Position numbers and translations under genes: made by a program. The notes beneath the pieces are model-generated. The model was not told the origin of the DNA. It ran no database searches and saw only the letters and a list, made by a program, of their open reading frames with translations. Positions 35,893 through 44,448 of a stretch of DNA of 64,000 nt are shown here, in pieces. Each line of letters begins with the position of its first letter. The first letter of the stretch is position 1. This stretch comes from Gammaproteobacteria bacterium UBA7310 (GTDB taxonomy: Bacteria > Pseudomonadota > Gammaproteobacteria > Pseudomonadales > Ketobacteraceae): contig DKQK01000072.1 of the NCBI GenBank assembly GCA_002471665.1, positions 130,375-194,374 of the forward strand, given 5' to 3'.

Positions 35893-37125
35893 TCATCGGG
35901 TTCGTTGATTTGATTGGTTTAGTTGATAGAGTGCAACACTACCCAATCCCATTAGCATGCGGCTTGTTACCACCACAGCCAGGCAAGCGATGTAACCGAA
36001 CTGGGGCACTGATACCAACAGGCTCAATAGCCCCACCAGGGAAACGGCCACACTCAAATTCCTGGCCAGGTGATCCAAGCCTTGCAACATCAAGTAGTTG
36101 ACGCCAAACGTGGTGTACAGGTAGACAAATGTGATTGAAATGGATAGCACCTGAAGGCAGATAACCAGCTCCTTACGGGTTGAGTCAAAGGCAAATTCCG
36201 CGATAGAGTGGGAGAAGGAAACAACGAGGGCTGTAAACAGTATCCCGAGGCCAAGCATAACCTGACTGTATAGGCGGTGATGTTGTATATTGCGCGCCAG
36301 TATTGGTAAAACCGCGGATGAGATTACCTGGCCGATGGTTACGGTTACCTCGATGAGTTTCAGTGCGGCACTGTAGGCACCGACCACCAGATCGCTTGAA
36401 TAGAGCCCTAACACAAACACGGATGCGTTCTTGTAAAGGTTGGGTGCGAATTGTGCGATAAAAATGTCACGGCCATTTTTGATTGTCTGTCGGATCGATC
36501 CCAGGGGAACGGCAATCAGACGCAATTTGAGCTGTTTATGTAATACAAATAACGCAAGCAGTAATGCGATTAATGCGCATACCATATTAATCAAAGCCAC
36601 TCGGATAACATGACTTTGATCCTGCACCAGACAGATGAGAAGAACCAGAAACAGTAACCGTGTGGACAAAAAGATCCAGGTGAGCATAGGCATGTGTTCG
36701 GTGCCCTGGAATGCCCATACGGGAACCATTGCTTGCATAGCAAGATACAAGCCACAGTATATGAAAAGATAGCTGTCTCGGCTAAATTCCGGAATCATGA
36801 AAACGATTAGAAGATAGACGGCAAATCCCACCAAAGCCAATAAAAAGGTACTATAGAAGTAAGTCGAGTAGCAGATATTGAGTTTCCGGTGATTACCCTG
36901 AATGCGCGCGATCTGGCGAGTTGCCGTTATGGTGAATCCATATTGTATGGTGACCGCGAGAAACTGAGCTAATGCAAGGGCAAAATTCAGGCTGCCGTAG
37001 CCCTCAAGACCCAGTGTTCTGACCAGATAGGGTAGGGTGACCAACGGAATCAAAAAGTTGCCGCCTTTAATGGCGCCAAACGCGGTCATATTTTTCAGCA
37101 ACCGGAGATAAGAGGGCGTACTCAT
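35893..37125 (-). CDS. Wzx-like oligosaccharide flippase
   Basis: A 410-residue MATE/MOP-superfamily membrane protein with about twelve hydrophobic segments and the N-terminal signature NMTAFGAIKGGNFLIPLVTL, followed by YLVRTLGLEGYGSLNFALA, which is typical of polysaccharide biosynthesis (Wzx/RfbX) flippases. It would flip the undecaprenyl-linked repeat unit to the periplasm for the polymerase. Its ATG overlaps the stop of the upstream GT39-like gene (ATGA), giving tight translational coupling. Confidence 0.92.
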   Translation of the reverse strand: MSTPSYLRLLKNMTAFGAIKGGNFLIPLVTLPYLVRTLGLEGYGSLNFALALAQFLAVTIQYGFTITATRQIARIQGNHRKLNICYSTYFYSTFLLALVGFAVYLLIVFMIPEFSRDSYLFIYCGLYLAMQAMVPVWAFQGTEHMPMLTWIFLSTRLLFLVLLICLVQDQSHVIRVALINMVCALIALLLALFVLHKQLKLRLIAVPLGSIRQTIKNGRDIFIAQFAPNLYKNASVFVLGLYSSDLVVGAYSAALKLIEVTVTIGQVISSAVLPILARNIQHHRLYSQVMLGLGILFTALVVSFSHSIAEFAFDSTRKELVICLQVLSISITFVYLYTTFGVNYLMLQGLDHLARNLSVAVSLVGLLSLLVSVPQFGYIACLAVVVTSRMLMGLGSVALYQLNQSNQRTR

Positions 37126-38450
37126 TTACGAGTGTGGGAGCATTTTGATTGTAGATAGGTAAGAGCGTACAGTGCCGGAATCAGGGTAAATGGCATTAAG
37201 GATGCCTGATAGCGAAACCCGGTAATGATGAGAAAATACGGAACCGGTAGAAAGTAGACGTATATCCACAAAGACCACAATCGCTCCGGGTAGTGATCAG
37301 TGTTCAATTTTCGCATGGCCCAAGTGCCGTAGAGTGCAAGCCCCCCAGTTACTATTCCAAATGCCGTAAGGACGATTCCAAAGCTAAATTTTTTCCAGTT
37401 TTCCACTTCGTGCCAGTACAGTAATGCATCCACATCCCCGCTATACCACATGGCGATTCTCATTATAATTTTACCGGTATAGCGCAATGGATCCTCTACT
37501 ATGATCGACATTGCCCGCTCGAGCATGTACCGATCATAGTCAGCCTCTCCCATTTCCTGGTACAAGTGCTGTTGTTCGGGGCTCTTATAGATCCAATATT
37601 CAGCAAACAACGTACCGTGTCCCCCCAGGGCAGCGGGATGATTACCTTTATACAGTTCCGGACCGTCCATATTGCGAATATAGCTAAGGGTGCCCGACGC
37701 GTTATGGTTGCGGATCAGCCAAGGTGAGATGATGACCCCATAGGCGATAACGGCGATCATGATGCAAGAAACGGAGCGTGATGGTTGCTGTAGGAGTCGT
37801 GCAGAGCCCAGCAGCAGCAAGCACAGTAACGGGTACATAAGTGTCCAGGCGGGATTGCATAAGGCGGTCAGCCCGAACAGAATACCCAGCTTTAGCCAAT
37901 GCATGATCTGGTCTGGGTTAAAACCGCAAACAACGTATTTAAGGATCAGTGCCAGAAACATGAGCGTGAGCGTGCTTTCCCAGATTCCGCCGGTCAATAG
38001 CAGAATATGTGGTTGTACACTGAATACCAGTGCGTACAACTGCGCGAAGCGTTCTCCGAACCATTTTCTGTTTACATCATAGAGCGTTACCAGGGTAATG
38101 CTGTTGAAAGCAATGTTCATTAGGTGCAATACCGTGTTGGCGGCTTCGGTTTTGATTCCCAGCAGCCAGTAGACAGCTCCGATAAGCCATACATAGAGGG
38201 GAGGGGAAACCCGGGTTGGTCCGCCTTCTCCTGTCGGCAGGTAAGGCGAGCTGTAGCCGAAGCCCAGCACCATACGCTCGGCGATGTCAGCCATTTCCCG
38301 CCCGCCTTCAGCATTCATTTGTCCGGTTATAACCAAATACGTCGCCTGGAATGCACCCATAAATACCACCAGCCATAACAACGGAATGGTTGTGTGGAAG
38401 CGGTGAGTTGTTGTCGGGTAGATCACTGAGCGGAGGGCTTGTACCAACAT
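37122..38450 (-). CDS. GT39/ArnT-like membrane glycosyltransferase
   Basis: A 442-residue polytopic protein with about eleven membrane segments. The first periplasmic loop contains GGREMADIAERMVLGFGYSS and TRVSPPLYVWLIGAVYWLLG, matching the dolichyl/polyprenyl-phosphate mannosyltransferase fold (PMT, GT39; GT-C class) where an acidic residue in this loop is catalytic. It would transfer a sugar from a polyprenyl-phosphate donor on the periplasmic side, for example as a side-group on the polymer. It begins the minus-strand operon, 203 bases from the divergent exosortase gene. Confidence 0.82.
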   Translation of the reverse strand: MLVQALRSVIYPTTTHRFHTTIPLLWLVVFMGAFQATYLVITGQMNAEGGREMADIAERMVLGFGYSSPYLPTGEGGPTRVSPPLYVWLIGAVYWLLGIKTEAANTVLHLMNIAFNSITLVTLYDVNRKWFGERFAQLYALVFSVQPHILLLTGGIWESTLTLMFLALILKYVVCGFNPDQIMHWLKLGILFGLTALCNPAWTLMYPLLCLLLLGSARLLQQPSRSVSCIMIAVIAYGVIISPWLIRNHNASGTLSYIRNMDGPELYKGNHPAALGGHGTLFAEYWIYKSPEQQHLYQEMGEADYDRYMLERAMSIIVEDPLRYTGKIIMRIAMWYSGDVDALLYWHEVENWKKFSFGIVLTAFGIVTGGLALYGTWAMRKLNTDHYPERLWSLWIYVYFLPVPYFLIITGFRYQASLMPFTLIPALYALTYLQSKCSHTRK

Positions 38451-38653
38451 TCTTAGGCCGCAGAGAAAAGGATATAGGTCAGAACCTATTATGGTGCCGC
38501 ATCAATGTTTCAGAATTCTTACGTTTTTATTGGCGCCAGGGGGGCGGGTGCCCGACGGTAAGAGAACAAGCATTCATTCATATAACCTACACAGTTCTGA
38601 CATAGCATTTCCGATTCGGTACGGAGTGTTCCTGATTCCATGGGAGAACAAAT

Positions 38654-40240
38654 TTGCACACTTCCAATCTCACACCCAGCCAGCGCTGGAATAGCTCACC
38701 TATGTTCATGGGGGCGTTGATAGTCGGCTCGCTGTTGATTGGCGGCCTTTTCTTCAAGGTGATGTTATCCCTTTACAACACCTGGAATGGGCAGGAGGAG
38801 TATAGCCACGGCTTTTTTATACCTCTTATCTGTGCCTACTTTATCTATCAGAGACGGCAACAGTTGGCAGCGATAGCGTTTACCGGTTCGTGGTTTGGCT
38901 TGATGATATTGCTGGCAGGGGGGCTGCTGCTGATTGGCGGTCGGCTTGCAGTGGTGTCCACAATGGGGCAGTACGCCCTGGTGATCAGTATTTGGGGCTT
39001 TGCCCTGGCTATGCTGGGGTGGCGTGGGTTTAAGATCATCTGGCCCGCACTGCTAATGCTGATATTTATGGTCAAACTGCCCACTTTTCTTTACAACAAC
39101 ATGTCCAGCCACTTGCAATTGATCTCGACACAGATAGGCGTGTGGTTCATCCAGTTGTTCGACATCAGTGTGTACTATGAAGGCAATGTTATTGATCTGG
39201 GTGTTATGCAGTTGCAGGTGGTCGAAGCCTGTAATGGGCTGCGTTACCTGTTTCCGCTGATGGCGCTGAGCATGATCATCGCCATTCTCTATCGTGCACC
39301 CATGTGGCGGCGCGTGATTATCGTTGTGTCCAGCGTGCCGATCTCCATTTTAATGAACAGCATTCGAATCGGTGTGATCGGTGTGACAGTGGAATACTGG
39401 GGGCAGGAGATGGCCGAAGGTGTGCTACACGATTTTGAAGGGTGGGTTGTTTTTATGGGAGCCCTGATGCTGTTGTTTATAGAAATGAAACTGATCAGTT
39501 GGGCCGTTGGTGACCGACGTACGTTCTCAGAAGCACTTGATCTTTATGGTGAACCGGTGTCGTCCGAGCCGGTAGAGCAGGTGAATCAACGTTTTCCCGT
39601 ACAGGGGTTTCTGGCGATGGCCATTCTGTTGAGCATTTTGCTGCTGAACATCCGGCTGCAGGTGGCGGAAACGATTTTTCCAGAACGACAGAAATTCAGT
39701 GGCTTTTCTATGTTGCAAGGGGACTGGTATGGCAGGCCGGGCGCCATAGAATCGCATTTTCTCGATGAGCTGAAGCTCGACGACTATTTGTTGGCGGATT
39801 TCAAAGCATCAAGCGGAAGCACGATTAATCTGTATGCCGCATATTATGATGTGCAGGCGGAAGGTGAGGGTACCATTCACTCGCCCCGCTCCTGTCTTCC
39901 CGGTACGGGCTGGCAAATCAAATCCCTGGAACAACGTACAGTTCCCGAAGTGAACTTCAATGGTAAGCCATTGCTTGCCAATCGAGCTATTATCACCAAG
40001 GGTAAGGAAAGAATTCTCGCTTACTACTGGCTGCAGGGGCGGGATCGAATTATTACCAACGAATTTTTGGCCAAATGGTGGATTTTCTGGGATCGCTTGA
40101 CGCAGGGGCGCTCAGATGGTGCGCTGGTTAGGGTGATGACCGAATTGGGCGAGTTCGATGATCCCGTCGCGCAGGAGCAGGAATTGCTGGCGTTTATACA
40201 GCAAATCTCGGGCGATTTGTCAGCTCACATACCGGATTAG
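38654..40240 (+). CDS. xrtD: Exosortase-EpsI fusion (XrtD type)
   Basis: A 528-residue membrane transpeptidase-like protein that should process the VPLP-CTERM protein. The exosortase half (about 1-290) has about eight membrane segments and the catalytic triad: Cys193 in EACNGLRYLFP, Arg238 in NSIRIG and His259 in LHDFEGW. The C-terminal part (about 315-520) is a DUF3485/EpsI domain (FSGFSMLQGDWYG, then HSPRSCLPGTGW). This fusion and the CNGLRYLFP and HDFEGW forms fit XrtD, the VPLPA-CTERM-specific exosortase, better than XrtA; the subtype is from memory of the families. TTG 38654 has GGGAGA six bases upstream; ATG 38702 is the alternative. Confidence 0.88.
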   Translation: MHTSNLTPSQRWNSSPMFMGALIVGSLLIGGLFFKVMLSLYNTWNGQEEYSHGFFIPLICAYFIYQRRQQLAAIAFTGSWFGLMILLAGGLLLIGGRLAVVSTMGQYALVISIWGFALAMLGWRGFKIIWPALLMLIFMVKLPTFLYNNMSSHLQLISTQIGVWFIQLFDISVYYEGNVIDLGVMQLQVVEACNGLRYLFPLMALSMIIAILYRAPMWRRVIIVVSSVPISILMNSIRIGVIGVTVEYWGQEMAEGVLHDFEGWVVFMGALMLLFIEMKLISWAVGDRRTFSEALDLYGEPVSSEPVEQVNQRFPVQGFLAMAILLSILLLNIRLQVAETIFPERQKFSGFSMLQGDWYGRPGAIESHFLDELKLDDYLLADFKASSGSTINLYAAYYDVQAEGEGTIHSPRSCLPGTGWQIKSLEQRTVPEVNFNGKPLLANRAIITKGKERILAYYWLQGRDRIITNEFLAKWWIFWDRLTQGRSDGALVRVMTELGEFDDPVAQEQELLAFIQQISGDLSAHIPD

Positions 40241-40265
40241 AATCAGCGTTCTGTACAGGTTTTTT

Positions 40266-41900
40266 ATGGCATTTTATGCTTCACTGCTGGTAGCGATGCT
40301 GTTCACTCTGGTGTCAATTCCTCCGTTGATCCGGTGGGCTGGGGTGATAGGTGCCGTGGATATACCTAATGAACGTAAGGTACACCAGAAGGTGGTACCC
40401 AGAATCGGAGGTGTAGCCATTGTTTTGGGCGCCATGATTTCGTTACTAATCTGGTTACCTTTTGAAAATCGATATTTGGCCATTACCGCCTCCATTTTGG
40501 TGCTGGCCGCGTTTGGTTTGTGGGATGATCGGTGTGATATCTCCTACAAGTACAAGTTTCTCGGCCAGGCTCTGGCCGGTATTTTGGTGGTAGGCTGGGG
40601 TGATATCCGTGTGCTTGATGTGCCCTTGTTGGGTGAGCTTCCTTTGTTGGTTTCCTGGCTCTTTACCTTGCTTTGTTTGCTGGCGGTAACCAATGCCCTG
40701 AATCTTGCGGACGGCCTTGATGGTCTGGCCGGAGGGACGACTCTACTCAGTTTTGGCTTGATTGGTATTTTGGCCTACAACGCCGGAGCCGACTATATTT
40801 TGTATGTTGCGATGGCCGTGGTGGGGGGGGTGCTTGGATTCCTGCGCTTTAACTCGCATCCTGCGTCCATCTTCATGGGGGATACCGGCAGTCAGTTTCT
40901 GGGCTTTATTCTTGGGGTTGAACTGATTCTGTTAACCCAGATTGCCGATCCGGCCCTGTCCTGGTCTGTTCCTCTGCTGCTGCTTGGTCTGCCTCTATTG
41001 GACACGATCACCGTGATGTTGAAGCGGGTGCTGACGGGGAAATCACCGTTCTCACCGGACAGGAATCATATGCACCATCGTCTTTTGGCACTTGGCTTCA
41101 GCCATTATGAAACCGTAGTGATTCTCTATTTTATTCAATCGGCTTTCGTAATCAGTGCGTTTTTATCTGCCTATGCCAGCGATTGGTTGCCGGGTTGTAT
41201 TTTTTTTGGTTATTTGTTGGCTGTTGGCCTGGTTTTTCATTGTCTGGAGATAAAGAACTTTCAGTTTGATAAAAGTGAACAGTGGACCATGTTCTGGTCT
41301 GCTCGATTCACCCGCATTAGGCTTGGGCTGCGGACATTGGACTTTGAACGTTATCTGCCGTTGTACATTCTGTGCGTTCTGGTTCTGTTGATTGCATTTA
41401 CCGGAATCACCTCCGCCACCATCAGCTTTGACGTCAGTCTGCTGGCTGCTTTACTCGCTATTACCCTGACCTTCAGTATTACCCGGACTATGCACACACC
41501 TTGGGTCGATCGATTGGGTGTCTACACATTCTGTGCATTATTGAGTTATCTGGGTTACCGGGGCCAGACCGCTGCGACTCTGATTTATACTGTGGAATGG
41601 GCATTAATTGTGGTAGCCAGTGTATGGGTGTTCTTTACCATTTCCACGCAGCAGTCCACCCGCAGATTTGAAACCAGCCCCCTGGACGTGCTGTTGATTC
41701 TACTGGCTCTTTTGCTGCCTGTTTTTGCCCGGTCTTCATCTGACATCGATCACTTGCCGCTGGAGGTGATCAAGTTTGTCGTACTTTTGTATCTTTTCGA
41801 ATATGTGATAAGTAGCGGAATTTACTATAGATTCCGGGCGATCGGGTTGGTGCTGGCTGGTGGAGCACTGTTCATCGCAGCAAAAGGTATGGTGCAGTAA
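40266..41900 (+). CDS. WecA-like polyprenyl-phosphate GlcNAc-1-phosphate transferase with extra membrane domain
   Basis: A 544-residue enzyme that would start the repeat unit by moving a HexNAc-1-phosphate from a UDP-sugar to undecaprenyl phosphate. MraY/WecA-family motifs are clear: DIPNERKVHQKVVPRIGG (about 37-54), GLWDDRCDISYKYK (about 86), NALNLADGLDGLAGG (about 144), FMGDTGSQFLGF (about 203) and DRNHMHHRLL (about 264). Typical WecA is about 350-370 residues; here about 190 further residues (350-544) add five to six membrane segments of unknown role. ATG 40266 is the first start after the exosortase stop with a good fit; 25 bases separate the genes. Confidence 0.9.
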   Translation: MAFYASLLVAMLFTLVSIPPLIRWAGVIGAVDIPNERKVHQKVVPRIGGVAIVLGAMISLLIWLPFENRYLAITASILVLAAFGLWDDRCDISYKYKFLGQALAGILVVGWGDIRVLDVPLLGELPLLVSWLFTLLCLLAVTNALNLADGLDGLAGGTTLLSFGLIGILAYNAGADYILYVAMAVVGGVLGFLRFNSHPASIFMGDTGSQFLGFILGVELILLTQIADPALSWSVPLLLLGLPLLDTITVMLKRVLTGKSPFSPDRNHMHHRLLALGFSHYETVVILYFIQSAFVISAFLSAYASDWLPGCIFFGYLLAVGLVFHCLEIKNFQFDKSEQWTMFWSARFTRIRLGLRTLDFERYLPLYILCVLVLLIAFTGITSATISFDVSLLAALLAITLTFSITRTMHTPWVDRLGVYTFCALLSYLGYRGQTAATLIYTVEWALIVVASVWVFFTISTQQSTRRFETSPLDVLLILLALLLPVFARSSSDIDHLPLEVIKFVVLLYLFEYVISSGIYYRFRAIGLVLAGGALFIAAKGMVQ

Positions 41901-41907
41901 TCTGTGC

Positions 41908-41936
41908 TGTCACTTTTTTGCCTTGAAAGTGTGACA
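41908..41936 (+). promoter_or_regulatory. Hairpin between WecA-like and TPR genes
   Basis: TGTCACTTT (41908-41916) and AAAGTG(TG)ACA (41926-41936, with a two-base bulge) can pair around a T-rich loop. It overlaps the upstream in-frame ATG at 41936, which argues that translation of the TPR protein starts at 41978. It could be a weak terminator or an attenuator. Confidence 0.35.
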
Positions 41937-41977
41937 TGGTGTGGGCCTTGTTAAATTCAGATACCCAGATTATTCAC

Positions 41978-44386
41978 ATGGCTATGATCACTAATTACAT
42001 ACGAACGTTCTGTATAATACTGCTGTTCGGCGTAACCTTGTCAGGCTGCGATGGACAGGAATCCCGTAAACAGAAGTATTTGACCGAAGCAGAGCAGAGT
42101 TTTCTGGAACAAGACTATGAGAAGGCGCGGATCAATTATAAAAATGTATTGAAGATTGATCCGAAGGATGTGAATGGGTTGATGGGCTTTGCCCGTACTT
42201 TGGAGAAATTGGCGGACTGGCGTGGTGCGGTGGGGCGTTATCGGGCGGTGTTGGAGATTGAGCCGGATAACGTTGAAGCCAAGGTTAAGCTGGGGCAGCT
42301 TTATCTCATGGCGAACGAGTACAGCATGGCCATGGAGCTGGCCGAAACGATACTGGCAGGTGAGCCCACCAGTGTAGCCGGGCTTACTCTCAAGGCAGGC
42401 GCCGTTGCCAAAGAGGGGAATGTATCTAAGGCACTCGGTATAGTGGAGCAAGCCCATAAGCTGGATAAACATGACCTGGATGCAACGGTGTTGTATTCCT
42501 CTTTGCTGGTGGCCAACAACCGGGCTGCGGAGGGGCTGTCGGTACTGGAAAAGGCTCTGGATGTGTGGCCGGACAGCATCACCCTACATTCCATGTTAGC
42601 GAATTATTATCTGTCAAAAAACCAACTCATACTGGCCGAAGAAGAACTTAAAAGGCTGACCCAGATTGCGCCTGAAAACGTGGCTTTCAAACACAAGCTG
42701 GTTTTGTTTTACGAAAGAACTGGCCGCGAACAAGAAGCCGAAAAAATCTATCGGGAAATTATTGCCTCTGGCGAAAACCAGACTGAGGCCATCATTGCGC
42801 TACACGATTTATACATGATGCGCAAGAACCAGGAAAAAGCCAAATCCACGCTGGAAGAATTTATCGCAACCTATCCCGACGATTTTGATTTGAAATTCAA
42901 GCTGGCTGAATTTTATGTAAACAGTAAACAATACGATACGGCAGAATCCATGTATCAATCCTATCTGAGTGAGAATGATTCCGTATCCACTCGTGCCCGC
43001 ACCCGACTTGCGTATTTGATGGAGCGACAGGGAAAGCTGGATCAGGCGGAAACATATCTGGCTGACGTTTTGAAAGAGTATCCAGGAAATATCGATGCAT
43101 TGACGCTTCGAGGCAAGATGTATCTGGATAAGGAAGATGCCGTCAACGCTATTTCTGATTTGCGTACGGTGCTCAATGCCAATCCCGAAAATATTTCGAT
43201 TCTTAAGGCTTTGGCTCATGCCTACCTATTGAACGAGAACTCGGATCTGGCGATTCAAATGTTAAAGGCGGTGAGCAACCTTGACCCGCGCGATGTCCAG
43301 GCACATCTTCAATTGGCGGAGCTGTATTCCGCTTCGGGTAAATTGGAGCCAGCCTTAGATCAATACAAGATTGCTGACAGCCTCTCCCCCAATAACGAAT
43401 TCATCAAACAGAAAATGGCTTCCACTTATTTGGCTGCCGATGCAAGCGGTGCATCCCGTGAGTTGTCCCTTGAACTGATGGAGATGAAACCTGAGAACCC
43501 AATATATCCGTTGTATACAGGGTTGAGCTATCAGATCGAAGGCAAGCATGAGCGGGCGATTGACTATTTTGATCAGTCACTTGCCTTGCTTCCTGAAGCC
43601 ATCGAGCCTCTTTCTGCAAAAGTTCGTAGTTTACTTGCCTTAAAACAATTAGATCAGGCCAGTGCTTGGCTGGCAGAGGTTGTAAAGCAGCAGCCGAATA
43701 ATGCTCCGGCCATGAATTTCAAAGGTGAGGTTCACTTAGCAAAACAAGAATATAAAGCAGCCGAATTGGCGTTCGAGCAGGCGGTCAAGGCTCAATCCGG
43801 TTGGTGGCTCCCGTACCGGAATTTGACGTTGGCGAAGATGGCGGTGGGGGATGTGGCCGCTGCGGTCGATATGTTGCAGCTCGGCATTGACAAAACGGGT
43901 GGTGATTCGCGCTTGAAGATGGAACTGGCCATGTTATACGAGCGCCAGAATAAGCTGGCCGAAGCGCTTAAACAGTATGAGAGTATCGTCGCCGCAGATG
44001 ACGATAACGTTGCTGCCATTAATAACCTGGTGATGGTATTGATTGCCATGGATCATACGGACGAGGGTGTACAGGAGCGGGCAATGCGACTGGGCCAGAA
44101 GTTGTTGGCAGACGAAAATCCACTTTATAAAGACACCATGGGGTGGCTTTACTATTCAAAAGGTGACTACGACAAGGCATTACCCTTGATTCGTCGTGCT
44201 TTGATAGCTTATCCCCAGCACCCCGAGATCAATTTTCACCTTGGCATGACGTACTACAAGATTGCTGAATTTGAGAAGGCAGAACAATATCTTAGAGTTG
44301 CCTTGCAGGACGGTGCAGTGTTTCGGGGTAAAAGTACAGCGGAAGAAACTCTGGTGGCGTTGGAAGAGAAGCTATCTGCGTTATAG
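41978..44386 (+). CDS. PrsT-like TPR-repeat lipoprotein of exosortase systems
   Basis: An 802-residue TPR protein. The N-terminus MAMITNYIRTF is followed by a hydrophobic segment and a lipobox LSGC with the acylated Cys at residue 24. From about residue 35 to the end there are about twenty tetratricopeptide repeats (for example FLEQDYEKARINYKNVLKID at about 38-57). Length, lipobox and neighbours match the XrtA/PEP-CTERM-system TPR protein PrsT, an outer-membrane lipoprotein thought to help export or sorting. ATG 41978 was chosen over 41936 because it gives a standard lipoprotein leader and avoids a hairpin. The sorted-protein gene follows after 62 bases. Confidence 0.88.
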   Translation: MAMITNYIRTFCIILLFGVTLSGCDGQESRKQKYLTEAEQSFLEQDYEKARINYKNVLKIDPKDVNGLMGFARTLEKLADWRGAVGRYRAVLEIEPDNVEAKVKLGQLYLMANEYSMAMELAETILAGEPTSVAGLTLKAGAVAKEGNVSKALGIVEQAHKLDKHDLDATVLYSSLLVANNRAAEGLSVLEKALDVWPDSITLHSMLANYYLSKNQLILAEEELKRLTQIAPENVAFKHKLVLFYERTGREQEAEKIYREIIASGENQTEAIIALHDLYMMRKNQEKAKSTLEEFIATYPDDFDLKFKLAEFYVNSKQYDTAESMYQSYLSENDSVSTRARTRLAYLMERQGKLDQAETYLADVLKEYPGNIDALTLRGKMYLDKEDAVNAISDLRTVLNANPENISILKALAHAYLLNENSDLAIQMLKAVSNLDPRDVQAHLQLAELYSASGKLEPALDQYKIADSLSPNNEFIKQKMASTYLAADASGASRELSLELMEMKPENPIYPLYTGLSYQIEGKHERAIDYFDQSLALLPEAIEPLSAKVRSLLALKQLDQASAWLAEVVKQQPNNAPAMNFKGEVHLAKQEYKAAELAFEQAVKAQSGWWLPYRNLTLAKMAVGDVAAAVDMLQLGIDKTGGDSRLKMELAMLYERQNKLAEALKQYESIVAADDDNVAAINNLVMVLIAMDHTDEGVQERAMRLGQKLLADENPLYKDTMGWLYYSKGDYDKALPLIRRALIAYPQHPEINFHLGMTYYKIAEFEKAEQYLRVALQDGAVFRGKSTAEETLVALEEKLSAL

Positions 44387-44448
44387 GAAAAATTCAATGT
44401 ATGTTGAGAGGCATTTGGGTGCAACCTAGCAATAGGTCGGGGGGGATC

